A stretch of DNA of 64,000 bases from Micavibrio aeruginosavorus ARL-13. GTDB taxonomy: Bacteria; Pseudomonadota; Alphaproteobacteria; Micavibrionales; Micavibrionaceae. The notes under the pieces are model-generated. The model was not told the DNA's origin. It did not search any database and saw only the letters and a list, made by a program, of their open reading frames with translations. A program made the translations under genes and the position numbers. The stretch is from contig NC_016026.1 of assembly GCF_000226315.1 (NCBI RefSeq), positions 2,170,001 through 2,234,000 on the forward strand, written 5' to 3'. This document shows positions 25,735 to 33,919 of this stretch, one piece after another (position 1 is the stretch's first letter; each line of letters begins with the position of its first letter).

Positions 25735-26871
25735 TTATTCCTTGCGGTCGCTGTTTTCGTTGGCCTTGGTTGTTTCGGCCAACGTGTCTTTGGTTGCAAT
25801 GGTCACGGCCCCGCCGGACGTCAGCTTCAGCTGACCGCCCGTAACGACGCGGTCCCCTTCGTTCACACCCTCCAGCACGACCACCTCGCCCTTATAACGG
25901 GGGCCCGTCTTGACGTATTTCCGCGTGGCCGTCAGGGTCGCCTCACCCGCTTCATTCTTGCCCTCGGTCACGATATAGACCGAGTCACCATAGATGGTGA
26001 AGTCGATGGCCGTTTCCGGCAGGATTACCTGATCCGCGCCATCGGGCAGCAGCACCGTCGCGCGGGCAAACATACCCGGTTTCAATTTACCGTCTTCGTT
26101 CCCCAGGATCGCCTGAACCTTCACGGTCCGGGTTTCATCACCCACTTGCGGTTCAATCGCATTTATTTTTGCGATGAACACATCAGCCGGGTACGCATCC
26201 ACGCGCAACTCCACCGCTTGTCCAACGGCGATATCGGCCAGCGTTTGTTCCGGCAGGGTAAAGTTCACAAACAATTCAGACAGGTCGGTCAGCGTCACAA
26301 TCGCATCACCGGGGTTCAGATATTGCCCCAGATTGACCTGACGAATACCCAGCACACCATCGAATGGCGCGCGGATTTGTTTCTGGCGGATCACGGCTTC
26401 GGTCCGGGCGATGCCGCCTTCGGCTTCGTTCAATTCGGCACGGTCGCGGTCAACGGTGGACCGGGTCGATGCCACATCGACCAGCTTGCTGGACCGGGTC
26501 AAATTTTGCTGGGCCAATTTTGCCTGGGCCTGAAACCGGGTCAGATCGCCCTTGTCCGGTTCATCGTTCAGCTGCACCAGCAAATCGCCCGCCGCCACCA
26601 GAACGCCGGCTTCGAATGTAATGTTGGTCACGCGGCCACCCACTTCCGGCGATACGGTCACCTGACGCACGGCTTCCAATGTGCCGATGCCATCCAATGT
26701 GCGGGACACGGGTTTTTTGTCGGCTGTCACGACCACGACCGGGGCCGGGGGCTGGTGCGACATCATGGCCAGGAACTGCCCCATCATCTTCTTCTTGAAC
26801 ATGTCAAACCCGATCAGCCCCGCAAACAGGATACCGACCAGAATCAGGACGATGATGAAACGCTTTGCCAT
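25735..26871 (-). CDS. RND efflux membrane fusion protein
   Basis: 378 residues. It has an N-terminal anchor (FIIVLILVGILFAGLIGFDMF) and the periplasmic fusion domains. The lipoyl halves are GTLEAVRQVTVSPEVGGRVT and IRAPFDGVLGIRQVNLGQYL. A helical hairpin joins them, and a barrel domain follows (VELRVDAYPADVFIAKIN, then VKVQAILGNEDGKLKPGMFA). It bridges the RND permease to an outer membrane channel. First gene of the two-gene operon; a symmetrical operator-like sequence lies upstream. Confidence 0.92.
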   Translation of the reverse strand: MAKRFIIVLILVGILFAGLIGFDMFKKKMMGQFLAMMSHQPPAPVVVVTADKKPVSRTLDGIGTLEAVRQVTVSPEVGGRVTNITFEAGVLVAAGDLLVQLNDEPDKGDLTRFQAQAKLAQQNLTRSSKLVDVASTRSTVDRDRAELNEAEGGIARTEAVIRQKQIRAPFDGVLGIRQVNLGQYLNPGDAIVTLTDLSELFVNFTLPEQTLADIAVGQAVELRVDAYPADVFIAKINAIEPQVGDETRTVKVQAILGNEDGKLKPGMFARATVLLPDGADQVILPETAIDFTIYGDSVYIVTEGKNEAGEATLTATRKYVKTGPRYKGEVVVLEGVNEGDRVVTGGQLKLTSGGAVTIATKDTLAETTKANENSDRKE

Positions 26872-26931
26872 GATATTACCCTTTGCCTTTTTATACGCGA
26901 GCGCACGTGTGGTTCACGCCCACCTTGTATA

Positions 26932-26947
26932 TAAACTGTGTGGTTTA
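26932..26947. promoter_or_regulatory. Inverted repeat upstream of the efflux operon
   Basis: TAAAC (26932-26936) and GTTTA (26943-26947) with a 6-base spacer, 61 bases before the fusion-protein start. TetR-family efflux repressors bind such sites; no repressor gene is adjacent, so this is weak. 26872-27090 otherwise holds no gene. Confidence 0.35.
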
Positions 26948-27090
26948 GTCTACTTGATTCGCCAGACACGCACCAGAGCGGGCCAGATCGTCCGCCAAAA
27001 TGCTGAAATTCCTATGCAATAATCTTGCCAGCGCGCCAGACCGTCACGGCAATCGAGATATGACAAATGGAAGGCTTGTCTATCCCCACG

Positions 27091-28299
27091 CTATTCACGG
27101 TCGGAATCCTCGGCCGAAACCCCAGCTTTCAAGACCCGCAGGGTCCGGGCAATCAGGTCGTCGGGCATGAATGGTTTGGCGACATAATCTTGCGCTCCGG
27201 CCTCCATCCCGCGGTCAATATCCCGCTGATCCTTATGACCGCTGAGCATAATGACGGGGATGTCTGCAGTTGCCGTATTGGACCGCACCCGTTTGAGCAG
27301 GGAAATGCCATCCACCTCGGGCATCATCACATCCAGAATAATCAGGTCGGGCGGATTAACCCGGATAATGTCGAACGCATCCTTGCCATCGCCGGCCAGC
27401 ACGACCTTAAAACCACGATTGCGGAATTTGCTTTCCAGCAATTGCAGGATCAACGGGTCATTATCCGCGATCAAAACAGTATAACGGCTGGCATCCAGGA
27501 TTTTTTCCACGCGTGAGACCAGATGGTCCGGATCGAACGGCTTGACCACATAATCAATCGCACCGGAATGCAGCGCGCCGACGACATCCTGTTGCTGGGC
27601 CCGCCCGGTCAGCATGACCACCGGTACATCGACATAGGTCGGATCCTGTTTCAAGCGGCGCAAAACCTCATGCCCGCTTAACCCCGGCATCATAATATCC
27701 AGAATGATCAGGTCGGGAACACCCTTCTGACATTGTGACAGCGCAGACGCACCGTCACGGGCGTTGATAACATGAATTCCCTTCTGCGCCAGCTTCAAGG
27801 ACAGCATCCGGCTCAAACTCTCATCATCATCAACGATCAGGACATTCAGCACATCCTTCACATGCCCGTCACGGGCGGCGGCCTGGTCCTTTGGAATTGC
27901 CGGGCTATCGCCCCCTTTGCTGACGGCGTTACGGCATGTGCCCTGCAACACCTTCATCAGCATTTCGAATTCGGGATAGGATTCATCGTCCATCGTGCCA
28001 TCATCAGGCATGGCACGGATCAAACGTTCCAGAAAAACATCCGCCTTGCGCCCGGCATCGCTGACCGCCGAAAATCCGAACGTCGCCCCCGACCCGGACA
28101 TGCCATGCGCCAGCATCTGGGCGCGCAGCAAATCATCCTTGGTCAGAGGATTTAACTGGCGTTGCGCCAGAATGTTATCAATCGCCTCCACCGATTTTTC
28201 GAGCCGGCGGATATATTCGTATAAAAGCTTCTGGTACGTCTCCTCGTACGAAGGGCGTTTGACCATTTCAATGTCATCGGGATTATGCTGATTCGTCAT
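27091..28299 (-). CDS. HPt-REC-REC phosphorelay protein
   Basis: 402 residues. The N-terminal about 110 residues are a histidine phosphotransfer domain: QMLAHGMSGSGATFGF has the phosphorylatable His65 followed by the Gly pattern of the HPt helix. Two receiver domains follow: REC1 (NVLIVDDDESLSR, LIILDIMMPG with the acceptor Asp, YVVKPF) and REC2 (TVLIADNDPLILQ, LIILDVMMPEVDG, YVAKPF). No output domain, so it passes phosphate on. It is the third gene of the operon with a hybrid kinase and a single receiver and would act as the relay of that system. Alternating HPt and REC on one chain is uncommon. Confidence 0.9.
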   Translation of the reverse strand: MTNQHNPDDIEMVKRPSYEETYQKLLYEYIRRLEKSVEAIDNILAQRQLNPLTKDDLLRAQMLAHGMSGSGATFGFSAVSDAGRKADVFLERLIRAMPDDGTMDDESYPEFEMLMKVLQGTCRNAVSKGGDSPAIPKDQAAARDGHVKDVLNVLIVDDDESLSRMLSLKLAQKGIHVINARDGASALSQCQKGVPDLIILDIMMPGLSGHEVLRRLKQDPTYVDVPVVMLTGRAQQQDVVGALHSGAIDYVVKPFDPDHLVSRVEKILDASRYTVLIADNDPLILQLLESKFRNRGFKVVLAGDGKDAFDIIRVNPPDLIILDVMMPEVDGISLLKRVRSNTATADIPVIMLSGHKDQRDIDRGMEAGAQDYVAKPFMPDDLIARTLRVLKAGVSAEDSDRE

Positions 28300-28320
28300 A
28301 CTTGTCTCTTTCGAAAAATT

Positions 28321-28716
28321 CTATTTATCCTGAAATGTATTCCAAACATTGCGCACCTGATCCGCCAGCGTCATGGGATCGAACGGTTTGGCAATGACCC
28401 CCGCCACACCCAAACGCATCAGGTCCGAAATTTCTTCCGGTCGTATTTTGGCCGTCATAAAGGCCACTGGTATATCCGCCAACTCCGGGTCCGCGCGCAG
28501 GGCCGCAAACGTTTCCGGTCCGTCCATGTCCGGCATCATCACATCCAGCAGTATCATTTGCGGTGGGTTGGCGCGGGCCGCATCCAGCCCATCCCGCCCG
28601 CAACAACACACGGCCACATTCATGCCGCCCACCATTTCCAGCGCCATTTGCGCCACGGTGCGGATGTCCTCTTCGTCATCAATATATAAGATATGTTGCA
28701 GGGGGGCCTTTGTCAT
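28321..28716 (-). CDS. Single-domain response regulator
   Basis: 131 residues from the ATG at 28716, whose first codons overlap the kinase stop (ATGA); an in-frame ATG at 28725 is equally possible and adds three residues. The receiver is complete: HILYIDDEEDIRTV (acid pocket), MILLDVMMPDMDG (acceptor Asp), VAFMTAKI (Thr) and VIAKPFDP (Lys). There is no output domain. It is likely the intermediate between the hybrid kinase and the HPt protein encoded 21 bases downstream. Confidence 0.88.
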   Translation of the reverse strand: MTKAPLQHILYIDDEEDIRTVAQMALEMVGGMNVAVCCCGRDGLDAARANPPQMILLDVMMPDMDGPETFAALRADPELADIPVAFMTAKIRPEEISDLMRLGVAGVIAKPFDPMTLADQVRNVWNTFQDK

Positions 28717-30923
28717 TTCTTCCATCCCGTCACGGTTTTATCGGTTTCACCCAGCAGGGTCTTAATAATTTCGATCATTTCCGATTCCGGCGTCCGCGCT
28801 TTGACCAGGCAGGCCGCCGCCAGCGGCTTGATATCATCCGGAATGTCATAAGCCGAGATCACCACGATCGGGCATTTATCCTTATGCTTGATATGCTCCA
28901 GCAACGACAAACCACTGCCATCGGGCAGACGCAGGTCCAGAATGATCAAATCAAAATCGCGCCGGTCAATCATAATGTCTGCATCGCGTAATGTACGGGC
29001 ATTACGCACGACGATCTGCGGTTCCAGTCCACTGCGGATAACGCGATAAAAATCCGGGTCATCTTCGACATGCAGAACGGATTTTTTCAACTGGTCCACC
29101 AGCGGGTCTTCGTCATTGGCCGTCTCTGCCGCGTTATAGACGGGCAGTTCAATAAAGAACGTCGTCCCCTGCCCCTCTTCCGTTTCAAAGTACATCCATC
29201 CGCCCATGCGTTCACACAGACCCTTGGCAATACTCAGTCCCAATCCGGTCCCGCCCTGGGCCCGGGCATCGGACGAATCGGCCTGTGCGAATTTTTCAAA
29301 GATGCGCGATTGGAATTGCCGCGGAATGCCGGGGCCATGGTCGCGCACATGCAGGCGCACACGCGATCCGTCAATGACATACCCGGCCTCAACCGTCGCC
29401 CCACGGGGGGAAAATTTAATCGCGTTGGAAACCAGATTCGATAAAACCTGCTGAAAGCGGTGCTGATCCACCAGGACGGAAACGGGGCCGGGGGCCGGAC
29501 CGAGCCCCAGTTGTACACCGTATTTATCGGCATAACCCTGATTGGCCTCGACCATCTCCTGTAACACCATGCCCATATCATGCGGGGCCATATTCAATTC
29601 CAGCTGGTCCGCCTCCAGCTTGTTCATATCCAGAATATCGTTGATCAGCAGGATCAGGCGGTCTGAGTTTTTATAGGCAATATCCACCAGCTCCTGTGCC
29701 TTTTGCGGCAAGACGCCCGCCACACCGCCCGCGACCAGACCCAACGACCCACGGATGGATGTCAACGGCGTACGCAATTCATGGCTGACGGTTGAAACGA
29801 ACTCGTCCTTCATCCGCTCCATGTCTTTGCGCTTGGTAATGTTTTCGACGGAAATAATGATCCCGTCCGACTGCCCGCCTTTTACATTGCCCCAGGGATG
29901 CAATTCCCATCGCGCCCAGACAGCCGGACGCCCGGGCTGGGTAATCTTGTCTTCGGAAACCACAACCGTTTCGCCGTTCAGGCATTTTTCGACCGCCTGT
30001 TTCCAGTCATCACGTGTTTGCAGGTACGGCAAAACGTCTTTCAGCTCCATGCCTGTGGCACTGCGATACCAATGACTGTCAAATTCGCTGGACCATCGGT
30101 CACTGGCGATCACGAAACGCAGATCGCGGTCCAAGGCACCAATCGCAGCGGGCGCGTGACGGATAAACGCGCGCAACTGTTCATCGGTGCGTTCAATCCG
30201 ACGACGGTCACGAATGGCGCGCTCACGACTGGCCGCCAACCCCCAGAAGGACAGCAGCAACAAAACACCCAGAACAATATTGCCAGCAATCACAAAGCGG
30301 GAATACGACGCCATGCGCAAATCTGTTTCATGCAGCATTGTGCGGGCGGATTCTTCGCGAATAGCGATCAACTGTGACACAACCGCGCGAATATCGTCCA
30401 TTGCGGCCTTGCCCTGACCACTTTTTATATTCTGAACTGCGTCATCAAACCCGCGATCCCGCACCAGCCGCAGCGTATCATTCGTCACCATACGCTTGCG
30501 ATCTACCAGCGTGCGCAGATCATTCACCAGCGCAAGACTGTCCGCATCATCGGCCAGCTTCTGTTCAAGATGACGGATTTCATCCACGATATGGGCGGGA
30601 GCCACACTCTGATCCAGAAACGGGGCAGAGACGATCCGGCCATCATCGGCAAAATCCAGTTCATCGACCCGCATGTCATAGAGATGAAGAAATGGGCCCA
30701 GAAAATCCGGGTCGCGGGTCAGGATATACCCGCGCTGGCCGGTTTCCATGTCCTGCATCGTATTCATCAGGTGGTGCAATTCACCGATGACAATGTAGTC
30801 CACCGTCACCCGTGCATCAGCATTGCGAAAGCTGGACCACTGGATATAGGGCAAAACCCCCAGCACATTGACCAGAAGAACCAGGATCAGAAAACCAATA
30901 ATCGCGTAATATCTGACTTTCAC
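28713..30923 (-). CDS. CHASE3-PAS hybrid sensor histidine kinase
   Basis: 736 residues. Two membrane spans (about 5-25 and 210-230) flank a periplasmic CHASE3 domain (MQDMETGQRGYILTRDPDFL is its hallmark). A PAS-like region follows (LRAFIRHAPAAIGALDRDLR to ISVENITKRKDMERM). The HisKA box is VSTVSHELRTPLTSIRGSLG with the phospho-His. ATPase boxes are N (LSNLVSNAIKFS), G1 (DHGPGIP) and G2 (GTGLGLSIAKGL). A C-terminal receiver carries VLHVEDDPDFYRV and LIILDLRLPDGSG. The final receiver suggests a phosphorelay, fitting the next two genes. The stimulus is unknown. Operon of three leftward genes. Confidence 0.93.
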   Translation of the reverse strand: MKVRYYAIIGFLILVLLVNVLGVLPYIQWSSFRNADARVTVDYIVIGELHHLMNTMQDMETGQRGYILTRDPDFLGPFLHLYDMRVDELDFADDGRIVSAPFLDQSVAPAHIVDEIRHLEQKLADDADSLALVNDLRTLVDRKRMVTNDTLRLVRDRGFDDAVQNIKSGQGKAAMDDIRAVVSQLIAIREESARTMLHETDLRMASYSRFVIAGNIVLGVLLLLSFWGLAASRERAIRDRRRIERTDEQLRAFIRHAPAAIGALDRDLRFVIASDRWSSEFDSHWYRSATGMELKDVLPYLQTRDDWKQAVEKCLNGETVVVSEDKITQPGRPAVWARWELHPWGNVKGGQSDGIIISVENITKRKDMERMKDEFVSTVSHELRTPLTSIRGSLGLVAGGVAGVLPQKAQELVDIAYKNSDRLILLINDILDMNKLEADQLELNMAPHDMGMVLQEMVEANQGYADKYGVQLGLGPAPGPVSVLVDQHRFQQVLSNLVSNAIKFSPRGATVEAGYVIDGSRVRLHVRDHGPGIPRQFQSRIFEKFAQADSSDARAQGGTGLGLSIAKGLCERMGGWMYFETEEGQGTTFFIELPVYNAAETANDEDPLVDQLKKSVLHVEDDPDFYRVIRSGLEPQIVVRNARTLRDADIMIDRRDFDLIILDLRLPDGSGLSLLEHIKHKDKCPIVVISAYDIPDDIKPLAAACLVKARTPESEMIEIIKTLLGETDKTVTGWKK

Positions 30924-31006
30924 AGCAAACTTGTCCGGCGTGGATTCGATTGTGGATGACGGCCTGATTCCATTTAAGCGTTATTTCGCCTAAGAAAGGA
31001 TGAAGG

Positions 31007-31036
31007 AACGGGCTGGGGTATGCAACCCAGCCCGTT
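31007..31036. terminator. Strong hairpin after the rhodanese gene
   Basis: AACGGGCTGGG (31007-31017)/CCCAGCCCGTT (31026-31036), 11-bp stem. It lies past the stop of the leftward rhodanese gene and also before the kinase promoter. The T run (GATTTTT) is on the plus strand side, so its direction is uncertain. Confidence 0.55.
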
Positions 31037-31098
31037 GATTTTTCAAAATTTTTCCATATAACACGCCAAAAGCGGGACCTTCGCCCACCCCGGAACGA

Positions 31099-31629
31099 TC
31101 AGGCCCGGTTCCAGGGCATACGCCGCAACACCATCGCCAGACCGCACCATCCGGTCAGCCCCGCCACAAACAAGGCTACCCCCAAAATCCCCGCCAGCAC
31201 AAATCCCAGCGTCAGTCCCAGAAAACCAACGATCACCAACGCCGCCACCAGCGCCCCGACAATCACCTGAACCTGACGAAAAATTGACAGTGCCGGGCTC
31301 GCCGCACCGACGACGGGCAAGCCCGCATGCTTCCATGCGGTGATTCCGCCTTCAATGTTGTAAACCTCATAATCACCCACGCGATCCGCGGGCAACGCCA
31401 CACAGGCGCGCCCTCCGCGCCCACCCATCAGGCATTGAAAAATTATCTTGCGCCCCTTCGGCACAGCCATTTGATCAAACAGGTCCGGAATGCGGGACAA
31501 CGGCACAGACGCTGCACAGGCGATGTGCTCTGCGCTGAATTCATCGGCTTCGCGCACATCGATCAAAATGGCCTCACCGGATGACAGCCACCGATGGGCG
31601 GTTTGCGCATCAATATTGTTCACGCTCAT
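31099..31629 (-). CDS. Rhodanese-like protein with two-span DUF2892-like tail
   Basis: 176 residues. Residues 1-110 are a rhodanese domain: AILIDVREADEFSAEHIACA (CH2A box), then the active-site loop FQCLMGGRGGRAC with the catalytic Cys, then YNIEGGITAWKHAGLPV. The C-terminal 55 residues form two membrane spans (IVGALVAALVIVGFLGLTLG, then GILGVALFVAGLTG). Membrane-tethered rhodaneses trim persulfide or sulfane sulfur. Its start overlaps the stop of the BigR/SqrR-type regulator gene upstream, which likely controls it. Confidence 0.88.
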   Translation of the reverse strand: MSVNNIDAQTAHRWLSSGEAILIDVREADEFSAEHIACAASVPLSRIPDLFDQMAVPKGRKIIFQCLMGGRGGRACVALPADRVGDYEVYNIEGGITAWKHAGLPVVGAASPALSIFRQVQVIVGALVAALVIVGFLGLTLGFVLAGILGVALFVAGLTGWCGLAMVLRRMPWNRA

Positions 31630-31940
31630 TTCACACCTTTTTTCTTGGTTTGCGGGGTACAGAATTTTTCATACAGAATGCCCATGATCTGCACCACGTC
31701 ATGCTGGGCGATGGTGTAATACAGGATGCGATGCTCACGGCGATAGGTCACAATGCCCTCGCGTTTCAATTTCGCCAAATGTTGCGACATGGATGTTTGC
31801 GGAATACCCGTCAGGGTGATCAGGTCGCTGACGTTTTTTTCACCATCCAGCAAATGACACAGGATCATCAAACGGTGACCGTTCGACAAACCTTTTAAGA
31901 ACGCGGCGGCCTTGTCGGCCTGTGCCAGCATATCGTGCAT
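31626..31940 (-). CDS. ArsR-family sulfur sensor, BigR/SqrR-type
   Basis: 104 residues with a winged HTH (VSDLITLTGIPQTSMSQHLA, then EGIVTYRREHRILYYTI). Cys28 in LMILCHLLDG and Cys94 in YEKFCTP are 66 residues apart. That matches the persulfide-forming pair I recall for BigR (42/108) and SqrR (41/107), so sensing by tetrasulfide formation is likely. The rhodanese gene overlaps its stop by 4 bases and the AhpD-like gene diverges from it. Paired direct repeats in the 70-base divergent region are the probable operator. It represses until reactive sulfur appears. Confidence 0.85.
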   Translation of the reverse strand: MHDMLAQADKAAAFLKGLSNGHRLMILCHLLDGEKNVSDLITLTGIPQTSMSQHLAKLKREGIVTYRREHRILYYTIAQHDVVQIMGILYEKFCTPQTKKKGVK

Positions 31941-31959
31941 TGAATGCCCCTTTACAATT

Positions 31960-31988
31960 TATATTTTTATGATATTATATTTTTATGA
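31960..31988. promoter_or_regulatory. Direct-repeat operator candidate of the ArsR-type regulator
   Basis: TATATTTTTATGA occurs exactly at 31960-31972 and 31976-31988 (16-base period) in the divergent AT-rich gap between the regulator and the AhpD-like gene. It would let one regulator control both directions. Confidence 0.5.
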
Positions 31989-32010
31989 ATTGATCAAGGA
32001 GAATGTCACC

Positions 32011-32358
32011 ATGACAAAAGATTACAAACAGCTCACCCAGGATATTTCGCAATATATGGCCGAATTGCGCACCCTGACCCCCGATGCGATGCAGGGTTTT
32101 TCCGCCATGGCCAAGGGCGCGACCGCCGATGGTGCGCTGGACAAGAAAACCAAGGAATTTATTGCCCTCGCCATCGGCGTCAGCCAGCGGTGTGATGGCT
32201 GTATCGGCTTTCATGCCAAGGCTCTGAAAAATCTTGGGGCGACGCGACAGGAAATCGCCGAAGTGGTCGCCATGTGCACCTATATGGGCGGCGGACCGGC
32301 GTTGATGTACGCGGCTGACGCCCTGCGCGCCTTTGACCAGTTTAGCGCCGAAGGCTGA
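32011..32358 (+). CDS. Carboxymuconolactone decarboxylase/AhpD-like protein
   Basis: 115 residues from the ATG at 32011, with AGGAG 9 bases upstream; an ATG at 31912 is in frame but lies in the neighbouring regulator. The AhpD-fold motif is GVSQRCDGCIGFHAKALKNL, with the redox pair CDGC and a downstream His. The rest fits (LGATRQEIAEVVAMCTYMGG). It is probably a small peroxidase or reductase relay. It diverges from the sulfur sensor gene and may be part of the same regulon. A terminator follows. Confidence 0.9.
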   Translation: MTKDYKQLTQDISQYMAELRTLTPDAMQGFSAMAKGATADGALDKKTKEFIALAIGVSQRCDGCIGFHAKALKNLGATRQEIAEVVAMCTYMGGGPALMYAADALRAFDQFSAEG

Positions 32359-32372
32359 TCCGAATACAAAAA

Positions 32373-32400
32373 CCCCCGGCCTTTCCAGCCGGGGGTTTTT
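32373..32400 (+). terminator. Terminator after the AhpD-like gene
   Basis: CCCCCGGC (32373-32380)/GCCGGGGG (32388-32395) with TTTTT behind it and AAAAA before it. Confidence 0.85.
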
Positions 32401-32426
32401 ATCATTACAGCTGAATAAAAACCTGT

Positions 32427-33206
32427 CTATTGCATCGGCGGCACATGCAGGACAATTTCTTGCCCCTGAGCATTCCGCAAAATCACCGTCCCATCCCGCT
32501 GCGCCTGCAACTCTGTCATGCTGGTCAGCAAGGCGGTGAAAGCCGCTTCCTGCTGTGCAACATCGTCGGACAGGCACGCCATGCGCGTCATCGCCATATC
32601 CGGCTTGATGGCCAGACCATCACGGCTCAGCTCATACGTCCCGTTAAAACGGTTACAGCCGGCAAACCCGCTAATCCGCCCCTGATCATCAAAACGCACG
32701 GTCAACGGACGGTCCCCGACCGGAGCGGTATCGTTCATCATCTTCACCTGCCATTCGGTGTTTTGCACGGATGATGTTTGCGCCGGGATCTGGTTCACAC
32801 TATCGGGCGTGCCCATTTTTGCGCCCTGAACCTGGCAGCTCATCTCGCCATGACCGGGAATATTCGCCAGCGCCTCATCCCCCTTGCTCCACAACATGGC
32901 AGCAGGCGTGACGCCGGAGGCCGTTTCATATTTCGCGCCCGATGCGGATACAACCGATTGCAGATGATATGTTTGATCACCCACCATCATCACGACCTTG
33001 TCCTGCCCGTCAAAAGCGGCCTGCACGATCACTGATCCGCAATTAAAAATCACAGCCCCCTGGGACAATGTTGCCAAGTCCGGTGAATCTGCTTCCGCTT
33101 GCTGGGCGTCAGAGGCCCCCGCATTCCCTGTATCCTTGTCCTTTTTCGGCAGGCATCCGGCCAGCGCCAGCGTGGCCACACCCATTAAAATCATCATCCG
33201 AACCAT
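32427..33206 (-). CDS. MliC-META fusion lipoprotein
   Basis: 259 residues from the ATG at 33206. An outer-membrane lipoprotein signal ends in LAGC. Residues about 45-120 match the MliC lysozyme-inhibitor fold (FNCGSVIVQAAFD, then SASGAKYE and the MLWSKGDEALANI box). Residues about 150-235 match META/HslJ (TEWQVKMM, SGFAGCNRFNGTYELS, MTRMACLSDD). Both domains are known singly in envelope stress proteins; the fusion suggests a surface lysozyme inhibitor/stability protein. It overlaps nothing and is transcribed leftward after the tag gene, so an operon is possible (29-base gap). Confidence 0.85.
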   Translation of the reverse strand: MVRMMILMGVATLALAGCLPKKDKDTGNAGASDAQQAEADSPDLATLSQGAVIFNCGSVIVQAAFDGQDKVVMMVGDQTYHLQSVVSASGAKYETASGVTPAAMLWSKGDEALANIPGHGEMSCQVQGAKMGTPDSVNQIPAQTSSVQNTEWQVKMMNDTAPVGDRPLTVRFDDQGRISGFAGCNRFNGTYELSRDGLAIKPDMAMTRMACLSDDVAQQEAAFTALLTSMTELQAQRDGTVILRNAQGQEIVLHVPPMQ

Positions 33207-33235
33207 GGTTTCCTCCTTTTTGTGGGGGTAGTGTA

Positions 33236-33823
33236 TCACACCTGTTTATGGCGGAAACAATCGATTGTGTGATCATTGACCATGCCAATCGCCTGCATAT
33301 AGGCATACATGATCGTCGGCCCAACAAACGTCATGCCGCGTTTTTTCAGATCCTTGGACAACGCCACGGACTCCACGCTTTGGGCTGGAACATCCTTCAT
33401 CGTTTTACGTTTATGGTTGATGGGTTTGCCCTCCACAAATTGCCAGACATACGCATCGAAGGAGCCGAATTCCTTTTGAATCGCCATGAATGCAATCGCA
33501 TTCTTCCGCGCCCCGAACACTTTCAGCCGATTACGGATAATATCACTGTCTTTCAATAATGCGTTCAGATCCGCATCGGTCATTTTTGCAACCTTTTTGA
33601 CATCAAAATTCTTGAACGCTTTGCGATAAGATTCGCGCCGTTTCAAAATCGTGGCCCAGCTCAAGCCGGCTTGCGCACCTTCCAGAATCAGCATTTCAAA
33701 ATGGTGGCGGTCGTCATGCACGGGCACGCCCCATTCCACATCGTGGTAATGAATGTAATAATCAGCCCCGGATTCAACGAATCCCGCCCCAGCCCAGCCA
33801 CAGCGTTGCTTTTCTTTAGGCAT
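33236..33823 (-). CDS. tag: DNA-3-methyladenine glycosylase I
   Basis: 195 residues from the ATG at 33823; an ATG at 33856 is in frame but less conserved. The family is clear: RCGWAG at the N-terminus (zinc Cys), the start of the helix-hairpin-helix core, YHDVEWGVPVHDDRHHFEML, then AGLSWATILKRRESYRKAF, and SKDLKKRGMTFVGPTIMYAYMQAIGMVNDHTIDC with the last zinc ligands near the C-terminus. It excises alkylated adenine in base excision repair. Monomeric, cytosolic. Confidence 0.95.
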   Translation of the reverse strand: MPKEKQRCGWAGAGFVESGADYYIHYHDVEWGVPVHDDRHHFEMLILEGAQAGLSWATILKRRESYRKAFKNFDVKKVAKMTDADLNALLKDSDIIRNRLKVFGARKNAIAFMAIQKEFGSFDAYVWQFVEGKPINHKRKTMKDVPAQSVESVALSKDLKKRGMTFVGPTIMYAYMQAIGMVNDHTIDCFRHKQV

Positions 33824-33919
33824 TTTTAAGCCCTCTTGCCCATTGTCAAAACCCATCTAGTTTTATCCGCACGTTCACATTTTGGCCACGACCATTTTTA
33901 AAAGAAGGAATCTGTCGCT

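Noticed and set aside
27010-27090. GACAA/TTGTC hairpin after the HPt-REC-REC gene
   Set aside because: Five pairs only and no T run, so not called a terminator.
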